A stretch of DNA of 64,000 nucleotides from Campylorhamphus procurvoides (Eukaryota; Chordata; Aves; Passeriformes; Dendrocolaptidae): NCBI GenBank assembly GCA_013396655.1, contig WBMV01006289.1:2373160-2437159 (forward strand). Reading direction: 5' to 3'. The notes below the pieces were generated by a model that was not told the origin of the DNA, did not search any database, and worked only from the letters and a program-made list of their open reading frames with translations. Shown here piece after piece: positions 37,421 through 50,764 of this stretch. Positions within the stretch are counted from its first letter, which is position 1, and each line of letters starts with the position of its first letter. Both the position numbers and the translations under genes were made by a program.

Positions 37421-39731
37421 TAAAGTCAAAAGCATTTTTTCTAATCTAAAATTAAGGCCCATGTAAGGTTTTTTACTTGGCTAAAAGATTTTTACAAAAT
37501 TCTCACTTGAAGAAATTAAAAATTAAAGCTACAACATGTTCAAAATCAAATCTGAAATCTTCTAATATTTAAAAATTGACTGTAAATTAAATTGATTTCC
37601 CTTGGCATTAATTTTCAAAAACCTCAAAATATAGGACTTTTCCCTTATTGAAAACTTCCCTGTTGGAATTGATGCTTGACTGGTGTAGAATAAAAGTTGA
37701 GAACATGGAAGAGGAGGGACAGGGAAGGGCAAAAACAATCAGCAAAATGTTTGAGGTTTGTGCAATGAAAATGAAATATGAGGCACCTATGAGTATTTCT
37801 GTTTGCATTTATTCAGAGTTTAGATCCATACTGATCCATATACATTATAACAGGATTTACATCCATTTAGGTTTCCTGAGATTAAAAAATGCAGGCCACT
37901 CATCAAATCAATTAAGAACTTCAATAACTATTAGTCCCTTCAGTGAAATACTCTAATGCCTCTTGTTTGTATTCCAAGTCATTGATATCCATATGTTAGC
38001 ATTATAAATGGCAAAAGCTGATGTAAAATGCTCCTCACTTCAAGAAAGACATCCATCTTTCTTGGTTGTATGATTATTAGCATAGAAATGCCCGAGCAAG
38101 AGGCTGTTTAAGCTTAATGAGAGTAATTTTACTGACCTTGTTGTACTTAGGATCCAAACAGGGTTTTGGGTGTTTGGTATTTTTTTTAGCAAGTTATGAG
38201 TTTTAGATAAAGTAAGGTTGACATTTTGTTTGATGGAATTAGTTAAAATACAGCAGTGGGGAAAGAGAAAGTTCAAACACTTAATCATACCTTTTGATCT
38301 GATTGTAAATTAACAACCACTGAATTAGTAAAAGCCACTGTAATTTTTATAGCATTTTGTATAGTTGGCAAAGGAGCTTAATGGAAAAGCTATATTTTAC
38401 CCTGAAGGTTTCCTTTCACTTTGCAAGGATAAGAAACACCAAAGATCAAGTTTTCCTATGCTGAGTTCACTGTGGCAGTAATAATGCTTTTAGAGAAATC
38501 TCAACACTCCCAAACATAAGCAACAGCAGCAAGAACACGAGGCACTGCATTACTCCCTTGAGTGTGCTAATAACGACCTTGGTTACCTCAGAGAAGAAAA
38601 GCAGACTCTGCAAGTTCATGAGACTCTTTATACCAGAAAGGGGATAAAATCAGTGTTCATTAATAATGAAGGAATAGGCAATGTAATGAAGATCTCTCAC
38701 GTGTGAGACTAGACAGATCCAGTAAAGGTGGAAAACAAATCTATAGCCATGGTTTCATTTTAGGACATCCACAGATTTCCTTAACCTTAATCAACATGTG
38801 GCATAGCCATGCTTTTGCTTACTTTTCAAAAAAAGACTGAGTGCTTCTCTAAACCAGGGAATCTTTCACATTCAGGGTAATGTTCAATAATCTTCAGCTA
38901 ACGTAAGAAAAAAAATCCATTCTTTTGATGGGACACCTTGTTAGAGACCTCAGAAACTGATCAAAACACTAAAGCAACTTAATAGCAAAAGTTGGCTGAG
39001 CCGATGAGGTACATTAGGGACTCTGAAGAACATCCCTGTTTTAAAATGTATACGTGCATTTGTATTGACATGTGTCATTTTGCTTTTCACCTTGATGCTG
39101 CTAAAGTAGATTGCAGAAGGTTTTTGAAGTTTTATTGTCCTTCTTTTACACCAAAAAGAATAAAGAGTACAGAAGGAGATATACAGAGTCAATACTTTGC
39201 CGTATGATTTAGAGAAGGAACAATGACCATTTGTTTAACCCCACCATCACCACATTTGAGTCAGAACTGTAGGTGAGAGGTAGTTCTAAAACAGATGTAA
39301 AATAATGAAGTTAAGAAATTAAGGAATGCTAGTAGGCAAAAAATAGACTTTTTCATATATTTTTTTTTCAGAATTGTTTAGATTTAAGAAATGGGAGAAC
39401 TTTGAACACTGTGTTTTCATTTTAACCTCAACAAATATTTTAAAGCTGTAATTCTGGGTGGATGATTACTAATTACTTTCTTTGATTGAAACCTTTAGAT
39501 ATGTCTAAAATTATCTTGACAGACGTAAAATTAATTGTGTATGGAAATCAGTGAAACAGAATCTGCATGTGCTTAGCTTTGGAAATAAACAGAATTGCTC
39601 ACACATTGGAGGCTAAACATGTATTGGTGTGACTGCAGTTTTAGAGAGAGGGAAGTTGCTCTGAAGTCCTCAATTTTCCATGCCAAGGTTTTTAAGACAG
39701 CGTGTCTTTTCTGTCTGCAACCCATTCTAGT
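37421..39731. other. AT-rich non-coding stretch
   Basis: I see no supportable feature. The longest open frame (37648-37956, 102 codons) is unrecognised, with an AT-driven composition. Confidence 0.5.
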
Positions 39732-39815
39732 GGAAATTGTCTCTGCCCATAGCAGGAGGTTTGGAACTGGGTGATGTTTAATGTGCCTTCCAACCCAAAC
39801 CATTCTACAGTTTTG
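39732..39815 (+). mobile_element. CR1 LINE 3' end
   Basis: The stretch has gtctctgcccatagcaggag, then ttggaactgggtgatgttta, then ccttccaacccaaaccattc. This follows the CR1 3'-terminal consensus (ccctgcccatggcagggg, ttggaactagatgatctt, ccttccaacccaaaccattctatga) in order and spacing. It is 5' truncated, as most CR1 copies are. The copy is moderately diverged and inactive. Confidence 0.85.
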
Positions 39816-39829
39816 TGTGTCCTAAATCA

Positions 39830-40035
39830 ATGTTTGTACACCAACCCACGTGGTGTGGGCCAGCCCATGTCGCGGAGAGTTCAGCCCACCCTCCAGCAGC
39901 CGAGTTGGCCCAACTGGGCACCACGGGACCCACCTGTCTTCCAGCAAGCTGGTGGTGTTAGTGACCTGTGAATTGGTAATAAGATGCACCGAGAGGCATC
40001 CTGACTTCACTGTCAGGGAAAATGTGAAAGAATAG
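39830..40035. other. GC-rich patch after the CR1 tail, unassigned
   Basis: Immediately 3' of the CR1 end lies a G/C-rich patch with CpGs (cccatgtcgcggagag, cagcagccgagt) and self-complementary words (acccacgtggtgtggg, gttggcccaac). A 96-codon minus frame and 61-66-codon plus frames overlap here, an effect of composition. It could be part of another element or a small CpG-containing sequence. No family is recognised. Confidence 0.35.
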
Positions 40036-42719
40036 CTGATTTGCTCTAAGAAAACTATGACCTTTCTGGAAAAGTAAATATTTTCAGACTTTTGGCTGAA
40101 AAAAGCAGACATTTATAGCTTCAAACTGTTAGTAATCAAAATGAAGTTTTAATAAAGGTTAGTTTATTTGCAAATCAAATATTTTATTATCATTTGATCT
40201 AAGCCTATTATGTTTTAAAAAGTTTTGGTTTGGCTACTCAACAGAGAGTCCCATTTTTCAGACTTTCATTCTTAATATCATTGCATGGAATTTGTGGCTG
40301 TAACTTTTCCTCTGAGATGAGAATTGTGCAAACAGTACAGCACATGTGGCAATTCCTCATCGAAAATGTTGTGAATTCCAAGGCAAAACACCGTGGTGTG
40401 GAAGTCTGTAACTTTAACTGCATTTAATTTCAACACCTTTCAGATTAGTAAAGCTTAAATTTGAGGTATATTAAACATTTTTGTGTACATTTGTTTTTTA
40501 TCAATCAAGAGTTCATGCTCCAACATAAAAATCTTAAAAGCAGAGGAAATAGTTTGCTGCAATTTCTTCAAATCCCTTTCTACTTTGCTAAATATCTTTA
40601 AAAGTATCCAGCCTAAGGATTGCTTTCTTTTTTGACTCCAAATGTAAGTTGTTATGGCTGGGAGAAGAAATAATTTGATGTTTATTTTTGATCTGCAGTA
40701 CCCTCATCTGGCTCTGGACTTCACAAGTATAGCTGATGTTTATTTTTAACATGTTAAATCAGAAAGGAAGTAAAAATGGTCATTTCTTGAAACATGATTT
40801 GCTGAACTCTTAAAAAGAAAAGGGTAATTTAGAAGGGTATCCTGTTACAGGAAATGACAAGCTACCTTCACCCTGGTATATTGATTTAGGAGAGAGATGC
40901 TTGTGCAGAAAAAGTAATACTTTGTTCAAATCACTGGACAGTCTGAGGATTTGAGGAGGAGGCAGGGAGGGGCTGAGGGTTTACACTAAAAAGGCTGGAG
41001 TCATCAGACTTTAAAATAGCATGTGTGGCCTTTTTCATGAAAATAGAGAGTAATGTAACTATAAAAAGCAAAACTATAAAAACCAGTTGACTGCCTCTTT
41101 TATGCCATACACATCTTTGAAGGTTAAATTTGTTATTTTAGAAAAACATATGGTCGGTTTGAAAAGAAAACCTAGGTTGTCTGGCTTCAGTTTTTTATTA
41201 TGTGAATCAAAAAGACATCTCACACTGAAGAAGCAAAAATACTTTGCTTTAATGTCATTACGTTAATGAACTCATATGCTGTCTTTTAAAATTCCATTAA
41301 TAACGTTATCTAGTATTTAATATTTAAGTACTGTTTGTAAACATAAATGTGACTGTCATATTAACTTGCAACTCTAAAAAGGAAGTGCACTGGTTCATAA
41401 AAGTATAAAGAAGTAAATGTCCATACTGCAAATCTTTCTAGTCGTTAAAACTTTGTTATGCGTCCAGTTTTCAAATAAATACTGTGTGAGGTTTTTTCAA
41501 TGTTAATGTTTGTCAGATATAAGCAATGGGCAAAATTACTAGTGACCTTTTGATTTTATAGGATTATTGAAAGAACATGAAAGAAAAAAGATGTAAAGAT
41601 TTAAATGGAAAAATGAAAGTAGGCATCTTATTTTCAGCATGCAATACCTGCAATGAATGGCAAGTTTCATGAAAATTGAGACACCTCTGAATTTCCCGAA
41701 ATAGTAATGCTTCAAATGTGGTTATCTCATTTTGTTAACCTTTCTGGGAATTTTCTGCTTCTAATGCTTTATCCAAATACTATCTAACGTGTGGAGGATC
41801 TTTTTGTTTTCTTCCGGTCTCAGGAGCAGTGGAGTTCAGATGTGTAAAGCCAGAATTATTAAAATATTAGTATATACTAAAAATCACATTTGGAAATGGG
41901 CAAAATTGCAGGAAACATTTAAAGCATTTTAAAAGATCTATTTTTTTTCATCTAATGTTGAAAGCACACTGGTTGCTCTATTTTATCTCAACCCAAATCT
42001 AATAAGTTGTTTAGAAGCGTGAGGACTTCAGCTCTTTCAAAAACTCTTTTCTCTCACTGACTGACCTGGAAACTGTCTGTCTTTGCAAGTACCATTCTTT
42101 GGGTTCTTTAGACATTTTGGCTGTTTGTTTGGACCTCTAATAATCTTTCGCAGTCTTTAAGCAATGCAATATATTTGCCCTTGATTTAGTTCAGAACAGG
42201 GACCAACTATAAGAGACATTATTTCTCTGTACTCCTTCTTAAATACAGTGAAAATGACGCTTCCAGGGATTCCTATTGTTTTTCTGTCTTTTTTTTTTTC
42301 CTCACTATAGACACTTTTTTCACCCTCTTGTCTTTCTTCTAAAGGTTATTCTCCCTGCTGAAAGTGTTTTCTAATGCTCAGAAAATGACTTACCAAAATA
42401 TAATGATTATTTGGGCAGCATTAGAGCTGTTGGGGAGCAATATGTTGTCTTGTCTGAGTTAAGCATCAGGTTTCTGTACCAGAAATTGGCGTATGCTGTT
42501 GGAATTAGGATGATTAACTAATCTTTGGTTCTTCTCTTCTTCAAGTGGATAAGTACTCAGATTGCAAATATTTTTGCCTGAACTTGACTACTTTCTCTGA
42601 ATACTTGCATGTGTCTTAGAGCTCATTTTCCTTAACCATTTGTACTTATAAAACTTGTTGACTCTTTTACCCAACTGGCTGCCGAGGGACATGGATGCAG
42701 TCTAGGAACATTAGTTTAG

Positions 42720-42750
42720 AAAAAAACCCAAAAAAACCCAAACAAAACAA
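42720..42750 (+). repeat. A/C-rich low-complexity run
   Basis: Two copies of aaaaaaccc followed by aaacaaaacaa make up the run. Confidence 0.75.
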
Positions 42751-42991
42751 TAGGCATGTATTGGGTTATCGAGAACTCTCAACTGAATTCATCCCTCTTG
42801 AGTACTCGCATCTGAAGTGAAAATTTGGAAAGGGTGATTAAATTTAATTTATAGAGTTGAGATAATGCTGTTGGTTGTACTGTTTGCTTTTCTTTGCATC
42901 TATATAGTTTTCTGGTTACTCTTAATGTCTCCTTGCCTCCTCTTCTAAAGAAACTTGCTTTTATATCTCAGGCACATTTTTGTTTTATATA

Positions 42992-43007
42992 TATATGTAT
43001 ACATATA
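42992..43007. repeat. Perfect 16-bp palindrome in a TA-rich run
   Basis: tatatgtatacatata reads identically on both strands. It sits in a short (TA)n/(TG) dinucleotide tract and is probably simple-sequence derived. Confidence 0.85.
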
Positions 43008-44406
43008 CAAATGAATTTTAATAAGAACGGACAGCTTGTAATGATTTAATGAATGCACACTGTTAAAAGGCAACTGAGTCATTGTCCTGGTGTGAAGTAT
43101 TTGGGTCATCTTACACTTTTAACTTTTTTTTGAAGTTAAGTATCTCATCACTTCATTCACAAATTAGAAATTTTACTCATTTGTGGGATTTTTTCATTCC
43201 CCTGCTAAATAGATTTTAATCACAGTATTTATTCAGAATATGTTATTCTGTGGTTTTCTATTTCAATGAAAGCATAACATTTTCAGAAAAGCTTATTGAA
43301 GTGAATGTAAGAGAGCTTGCACAAACATGTTCACCTGAAGAATGTAGCTGAAAAAGGAGCACAACACTGCAGAAATGCAGGAATGAGAAATATTGCTTAT
43401 CTGGGGGGTTGTGGCACTAGGAAGTTCCTCACTGCTAAGATTGTATCATGAGACAGTGTTTGAATATTGGTTCAATGCACTGTGATAACCTGAGCAGTTC
43501 ATGTCTGAAGGAAGTGTATACATCTGCTAATTAGTTTACAATATCTGCCTTATGGCAGCAAATCAATTAGGCTGGAATGTCTCATACAGGAAGCTAGTAA
43601 ATAAACATACAGGTGTTCCTCTCAGCATACAGATTTATAAGAAAATATATTTATTATTGAAAGTCAATTTCTAGTGTCTTTGTCCTTGACATAAGATAGA
43701 GTGAATCATATTAGAGCCTTCAGGTGTGAGAGTTTTTCACAGTGTTCACAAGTGGAGGGTGTTGCAGTGTCTGTGTTCCTGGAAGAGGAGATGTGGCAGA
43801 TCTGAGCATGCACGAGGTGCTGAGCCAAAGTGGCAGTATCACTGAATGTGGATATGCTGGGAGGGACGAGGCAGCAGCCCTTGAGTTGTGCAGACAGAAT
43901 GGGAGAAAGAGGGAGGAGCTGGCCCAATGGCTAGAATAATATCAACTATTTCATATCGGTCTAGGTATAATGACAGAATGATTGTGCCTTGCTGATTAAG
44001 TCAGGCCAATATGAGAGCATAATCCAGCATTTAATAGATGACGAAGATCATCTCCATCTGTGCCTACACATTTTCACAAAAATGAAATAGAATATCTTAT
44101 TTTCTGATGTAAGTGATCCGTGATAGCCTTTTTCAGTCTTTTCCCTCTTTTGTTAAAAAATCTGTGAGCTAATAAACCTCTGGTTATTGCCAGCTAGAAG
44201 AGTATAATAGAAAAGCTAATGTTGTGTGACTGCTTCGCACTTACACACTTTGCTAGCACCTGTTGATAGGCAATGCTGGACACAGGCCTGAGACCACGAC
44301 ACACTGATACCACCCCTCCAGCAGGGTCATTTTACCTGTTCGTTATCAGACCTGTCCCAGACTAAAATGAGATTGCTAGCACGTTAGGGATATTGTTTTC
44401 TCCAGC

Positions 44407-44452
44407 TTAGAACTGGAAGGAATCTTCCAGGTCATACCGTTTAGCCAGATGT
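44407..44452 (-). mobile_element. Possible CR1/L2-type LINE 3'-end relic, reverse orientation
   Basis: cttagaactggaaggaatct, followed by tccaggtcat, resembles the reverse complement of a LINE 3' end (consensus-like atagaactggaagggacct, then gaggtcatc). Only about 30-45 bp match, so confidence is modest. Confidence 0.4.
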
Positions 44453-47400
44453 TGTTCTGTGTCTAGACGGCTGGGGAAGGTGAAATTTTGTGATAGCTGA
44501 AAAAGAGCATAAAAATCTGGGTTACTCTGGGAATTTCCCCCAGCAGAATAGAAAACTAAAGATGAGGGAAAAAGATGATGGCTTCCAGGGCTGGGCATGC
44601 AAGCAAATGAAGCAAGAGGGAACAAAAAACCTCCATCAGCAAAACTTAGAACACCTTCCATATTTCAATAAAGAATGTAAAAAGATTTCTACTCTTCCAG
44701 GAGTCATTCAGTGGACCACACTGAAACAAGACACTGTGTATTGCATTTTCTTTTTTTTTTTTACCTGGGCAAGTGTCCTTTTTGTTTTGGGGCCCTTTGG
44801 GAGGCCTGTCAGTCTCTGCCATTATGATTTCATGTACTTAAAGAGCTCCCACTAAACCAAACAGCCCACAGTACTAGAGCACTAGAAGTTTTGCTTTATA
44901 CCAGCCAAATGTTGAAGTACCACACTGTGGGCAGGGTGACAGACTGCTCTGCGAGCATGCCAGAACAGGGGAGAAAGAGGCAGCTGCCTGCCTGTAGCAA
45001 ATGAAGGTCAGGAGGATATGAAGTGACAGAAAGACACCCAGGCATGGCTGATTGTTTAGTGTCCCATGGGGACTTCTCTGTTAAGGCTGGATAACAAGAG
45101 AGAAAAAAACCCACCAAAACTTGGGTTTTGTCAGACAAGGTGGGATCTGTGGTTCACCAAATGTTACTCAAAAAAGGTGGTGAATCATAGACGATGTGTG
45201 TATTTTGACATTTTCCTCAGCTATAAATACTGTTCTTACCTCACAGGATACAAACTTTGTTGTATTCTAACACTAAAGGGTCCTTTCTGGCTTTATGATC
45301 TGTCTTACAGACTTGATAAACTCTCCCTCAAGACCCTGTAAGATGATATTAGCCAATAGTGCTAACATCAAAGGTGCTTTATTGAATATGATCAAGGAAC
45401 CTCTAATGTCAATACAAGGGGCGTTTGTTTTGCAGCTGGTTGGCAGCCAGCCAGTTGCCATGCAGTTATGGAGCTCTGTAATGTTGAAGTGGCTTTAAAA
45501 GTGTGGTGAAAAAGACTGATGGAAGGCCTACAAACTCTACACTGTGCAGGGAAGGGATTGCTTGTGTATTACAAAGGTAATACTTTTTGGTTTATGTTTA
45601 AAAGAGGAGGAAAGGAAATAAAAAAAATGGAAGGAAAGGAAAAAACAACTGTATTTTGTCAGCTGTATATGCCAACCTGGAGACCAGTGAGAATTAGTGA
45701 AATGTTGCCAGTGACCTTTTTTCTCATCAAAGATGACTAAATTAAGTGAGGTAGAAAATTTAACATTAAATATACAGTAACATAACAGAAAGTCTTATGA
45801 CTTTCCTTATTAGGAATTTTGTGCCTCTGGATTTGAGTCCTTCTTGAGGTGGCAGGCAGTAACATGAGATACTTCAGTCCTGACTTGATTCACACAGTGA
45901 GGGCTGAAAATAGCAGCTGCCCATGTGAATGACCAAAGGTTGAATTCTTCGACTGTAAATTACGCATTCAGAGGAAGCTTAACAGCAAGTTATTTTGTAA
46001 TTTGTCATGTTTATAGCCTAGTGGAGACTAGGCTTATGAGATGTAATAGCACTGGTACATTGGGTAGTCACACACCTTGTTTATGTATGTTTCTTCCAGT
46101 ACCATTCAGACAAATCATCTTAAAACTGCAATGATATTTTCAGTGGTATCTTTTAGTGGTGTTGAAGGTATGGAGCTGTCTGAAGGCTGTTTTGATGAGA
46201 CAGCTGAAAAACAAACAGTAAGGTTTTCTCTCTGCTGTGAGATTTTAGAGAAATGCTTCAGGAGTTGGTGTATCATCCATCTATATAGAGACCAGATACA
46301 GATGGAGACAGAATACTTGCAATATGGGCAGATTATTTTTACTCAGTTTTCTGTGTGAATGGATGCTATTCAAGTTATTGTGTTGTCTCCTTGGATTATG
46401 TATGTTAATTATTTTATGTTCAAAAAATGTATGTATCAGCCTGCTAGTTCTCCATCACCTATAGAAAATAAAGCATGTGAATAGTAAAATTCAACCTTCC
46501 CTTTACCCTACTTTCTCAGTCCAAAACCAAAAAATCCACCAGTTAAAACTTCAAGCTACCTGAAGTGAATGAATGAAGACTCCCTTGGTCTGGCATATGA
46601 TGTGAATACCAGTGCATGGGAGCAGAGACTGAGGCCTGAAAGGACTGTCAGTGAAAGCTCCTCATCCTATTTGCAGTTGCTGGCACAGAAATGAGAAAAC
46701 TTTGGTTTATGCTATTATAATCTTAATACTTTTATATTAATAATGTTTACAAAATCTGATATTGCAAAATGAGTTTACATGACTTGTGGAAGTGCAAGAT
46801 GAAAGCCAGAATCTCTGCTCTGACACGGTGTGTTGTGGTATGTCACGGGCAAGCTGGAGAGAGGAGAGGGGACATTTGTTCCTGTGCACATTTTCTTGTG
46901 GAGGGAGAGAAAGAACGTGTGATAGCTGACAAGCTGGTGTTTAGTATTCAGACTGACAAATAGATGCTTATCTATGTATGAGAAATTTTCAAACAAGCTC
47001 TCAGTGATGTATAAAAATAAACAATCAAATGTTTATGGTCTGGTAAGGGTATATATTTACTTATGATTTTAAATGTGTGTGTTGAAATCTGACTCTCGTT
47101 TTGTTACAACTGCATCATTCTTACATCACAATGATGAGCTATTTCTAATTTTATTGGTTTACACATTCATTGTTTTAAAAATTAAATGAAAATATATAAA
47201 ATGGCTGTTTTCTTTACAAGGCTATTCTCACACACACTTTAAATGAAATGTGCTAGTTTTAAGATTTTTGCAAGAAAAACAGTCTTTATGGTCCTTACAG
47301 TCTTTTAAAACTGGAAAATGTACTCATCAACTTAAAAAGCATTATGAAATAAAATTTTGAGTTAAAACAGCATGTTTAAATATGTTCTTAGTGTCTAAAT

Positions 47401-50064
47401 TAAAACTTTAAATTGAAGTTAGGTCTTATCCATAGATTTAGTTGCTGTAAAAGTATAGAACTGGCAAACATTACGTTTTTTGAGTGTAGTAAATGCACAA
47501 AATCAGCGATATTTTTTTGCAGTGGAAAAATTCTCTAGTGATTCTACATCTGAATGTTTATCTCATTTGAATTTCTTGCATGAAAAAATAGATGAGATGT
47601 TTGATGAATTAGAAAAGTGAAAAGAAAACATAAACTATAGGATGAACTTGTCTGATAATTAAACACAAACATTACATAGCTGAACAGTCTTGACATAGTA
47701 CTTAAAAAGTTATAATTATGCATTGGAAGTAGAAGTAAAGCTATTTTTTCACTAAATGCTATGAAAAATATTGCTGATAATCATCTTCTGATTTTTACAG
47801 AATAAAAAATCTAATGAAAATATAGGAACCTTGGATTTCAGAATTTTCTCTTGATATGCTTTCCTAAATAAGTAGAGGAGATAAATACAGCCACTCACCT
47901 ACTTACATTATTGTCTTTGTTGCATCTTTTTTGTGAAAAGTTCTGGGAACTGGGTTTTTTCCCCTTCTACAGTAAGTCCTTCAGTCTTTTCTCTCTTACT
48001 AATTCTCCAAATCAGCATCCAACACACCTTTCTGAACTCCTGTAGCAGTCAAGTAAGCCCAAGTGGTTCTCATTGTTACACCATAAAAAGTTTTCTAGTA
48101 ATGAAATTGATTGTGAATTACCATTTAGATTTTAAATGTTCACCTGACTTTTGGTATTGCCCTCTATCTTTAAAAATTCTGGTTTTTATTTTTCCTGTAT
48201 TCCTGTAACAAAAATGAAATTAATATATTTGAATCCATGCTCTAGCCAGATGAACCGAATTTGTAGCATCTCCATCTAAAGTTAAGATATATTGCTTTTA
48301 AAGTTTAGCTGCATTTTGCATAAAAAACCCCTCAGGAATTAACACATTTAGTAATATTGGCAACATAACAACAGTGTTATCAATCTTATTATTCATGCAT
48401 TCATAATGTTTTTTGTTGGAGGGAGAGGAGATACTGACTGTTGTATTTACACAGTGGCACAACCATTCCATAATCAAGTGATGTTAATAAACGTGAACTG
48501 ATTAGAGTGCCCTTTTTCCCCTCTGAGTCTGTCAGAGGCACAGAGACCAACCTTGACAGTGTTGTCACACAAACTGTAGCTCAGGCTCTGGGCTGGGCAT
48601 GGTTTTTAGTGCCACAGGACTGGGCTGTTTGGATGTAGATTCTTGGATCAGCTGATTCTCTATCAACCCTGATTGTCCATTTTGCTGTCTTTATTCATAA
48701 ATGCCTATGAGCTAACCTTTCTGGATGAAAAGAATTTCTTTTTAATCTAAATTTAATCCACTCCTCTCTATGATTAATTTGACTGAGTGGAATCCTGTGG
48801 TTGTGAACAGCCTTCTATTTTCAGCTAGGAAAAAAAGGTTTTAAAAATAGATATTTTACTGTTTCTTCTCCCTCTGATTGCAGACGGTATGCCTACAACT
48901 CAGGAAATACTTCTCTAACACTTTTCAGCTTTAGTCCTTATAGGCTACCTACTTAACATTCTCCTGGTGATCTTAACAACATGTGTTTTATGAGGTCAGA
49001 GGATATCAGCAACGACTTTATATTATTTTCTTTTTCAGAATTAGCTATTGATTGACTGATTTCATAAAGACGTTTCTGTGACAATTTGTCATCAGTCTCG
49101 ATCTGCATGATTTGATTTAAATAAAAGCACTTCTCTTTTTTCAGAAGTGGGGGGGGCACTCTTCAGCATTCTGTATGGAAACTGGTTTGTGTTTTCGTTA
49201 GAGACAGGTCTAAAAACAGGTGACAGTTTAGAATTTTTGAATCATGTTATTGTCTTTGACCCCAGATTGAGTTTGGGCATGTTCCATGAAATAGTAGTCT
49301 ATGTGACTACTTGCCAGACTGTGTTGTGTACAGGTGGTGCTGCTGCAGCTTGTCCTCAATCTTTCCTTTATAACTAATAAGTAAATTAGATGACAGCATA
49401 TAGTATTTGTAATAATTTAGAGATTATGCCAGTATTAACACACCTTGATTTTCTAGGATGTTATGATACTCTTAGTTACTACCCAAGGAAACACCAGTTT
49501 TACTGCAATTTTGAATAATTGAGTAGGTGAATAATTACTCTGATAAGCTTGAAATATATTGTTGTTAATGCAGTGTAAGTTTAAGTCATCAGTTGGGTGG
49601 ATGGTCAGAGTCCTCTGGAAAATGAAACAAACGTTAAATTTCCCAGAAAAGTCAGTAGATAATGGCTCTTGGAAAAACCAGAGCTTTCATGTGTTTTCCA
49701 GTTTTCGAAAAATACTTACTTTTATAACTTTCATGTAATTCAGCAGAACATGGGAGGTCAGAATAATGGACTGTATATAACTGTATTAGCTATCCATCTT
49801 GTAACAGTTATATTGCATAGAAAAAGATCCCTTTTTTTTTCCTTGCTGTGAAGTTTTCAGTAAAGACCAGTGTAATCTTAGCATGGGAAAGGGTATTACT
49901 GACCTTTTTGGTCACATCTGCTGCCGCCACATGTTCAGGACGGTTTTATTTCTTTTATTTTTTTTCTAGACAAAAATTTTACACCTAATTTTAAGTTCTT
50001 TGAGATGTTATCTCCTTCAACAGCCTGGTGGGCAGATATTTGTAAAACTTCTCCTGAATGAGTA
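44453..50064. other. Mostly AT-rich non-coding stretch
   Basis: A 121-codon plus frame (44490-44855) and several shorter ones are unrecognised. A purine-rich run occurs at about 45600-45645 and a G8 run near 49149. Sequence at about 48480-48660 is more complex (gttaataaacg FOX-like, ttgacag MEIS-like) but weak. No gene, RNA or element was assigned. Confidence 0.45.
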
Positions 50065-50114
50065 TTTTTTTCTTTTTTTTTTTCATTTCTTTTTTCTTTT
50101 TTTTTTTTTTTTTT
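50065..50114 (+). repeat. T-rich homopolymer tract
   Basis: This is a run of T with a few C or A interruptions, ending in 18 uninterrupted T (50097-50114). On the minus strand it encodes the Lys/Glu-rich stretch of a 127-codon frame (49935-50318), which is therefore an artefact. Confidence 0.9.
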
Positions 50115-50749
50115 CCGGAAAGGTGGAAGTGGTAAGAAACCGTTAAACCAGTGGTTGAGAAGGTAGGTGTCTGTGGGTATTGATGGGAAATAGTCGTTAG
50201 AGGGAAGCTGCATCACCACACAGGAAGAAACATAAAAGTCTTGAAAGCATTTTCTCCAGCTGTTGCGGAAGAACAATTCAGACAGTAGAACTTGAAAGCC
50301 ACAGATCTTATACCTCAATGCTAGCTGAGAGAGTCCTTCCAGAAAAAGGACTGATTAGCTGCAGTCTTTTTACAGCACTCTCTCAAAGGCTCAGCAGTTT
50401 CACAGAAAAGATGGGTTTAACAGTAGGGAGAAAATAAATTGTGAATACATAATTAAATTTATACAGGATGATCTTCAAGCTTTGCAATGAAAAACACAAA
50501 CTATGGAAAAAAATAGTGGATCTTTGATTTTTGAAACAGAATATGGCTCCATAACTTAGTGTAAATATGTTTGCCAATGAATAGCCAGTGAAACTTCTGC
50601 AAAAATTACATTTAAAACCATTTATGAGTGTAACTAAGTCCCCTCCCCCAGTCACACAATTTCTTTTTTCTTTCAGCTATTACATTTTGCATTAAGGCCT
50701 GGGCAAATTTCCCTGTGACTTGCAGTCAGTCAGTTATCTGCTGGAGCTG

Positions 50750-50764
50750 TGAGCTGACAGCTCA
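50750..50764. repeat. 15-base palindrome
   Basis: tgagctgacagctca has two perfect 7-base arms around a central A, and overlaps a second stem option gagctgt/acagctc (50744-50763). It could be a dimeric transcription-factor site. Function is unknown. Confidence 0.75.

Larger units (their letters stand above)
40036..44406. other. AT-rich non-coding stretch
   Basis: No gene is recognised. It contains an A/C-rich run at 42720-42750, a 16-bp palindrome (42992-43007) and a GC-richer patch at about 43740-43930 with short opposing open frames (73 codons minus, 65 plus). Many T-rich runs occur, for example near 42288-42300. Confidence 0.5.

Noticed and set aside
49935..50318. 127-codon minus-strand open frame
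   Set aside because: Its charged Lys/Glu block is only the translation of the T-rich low-complexity tract at 50065-50114, with no domain on either side.
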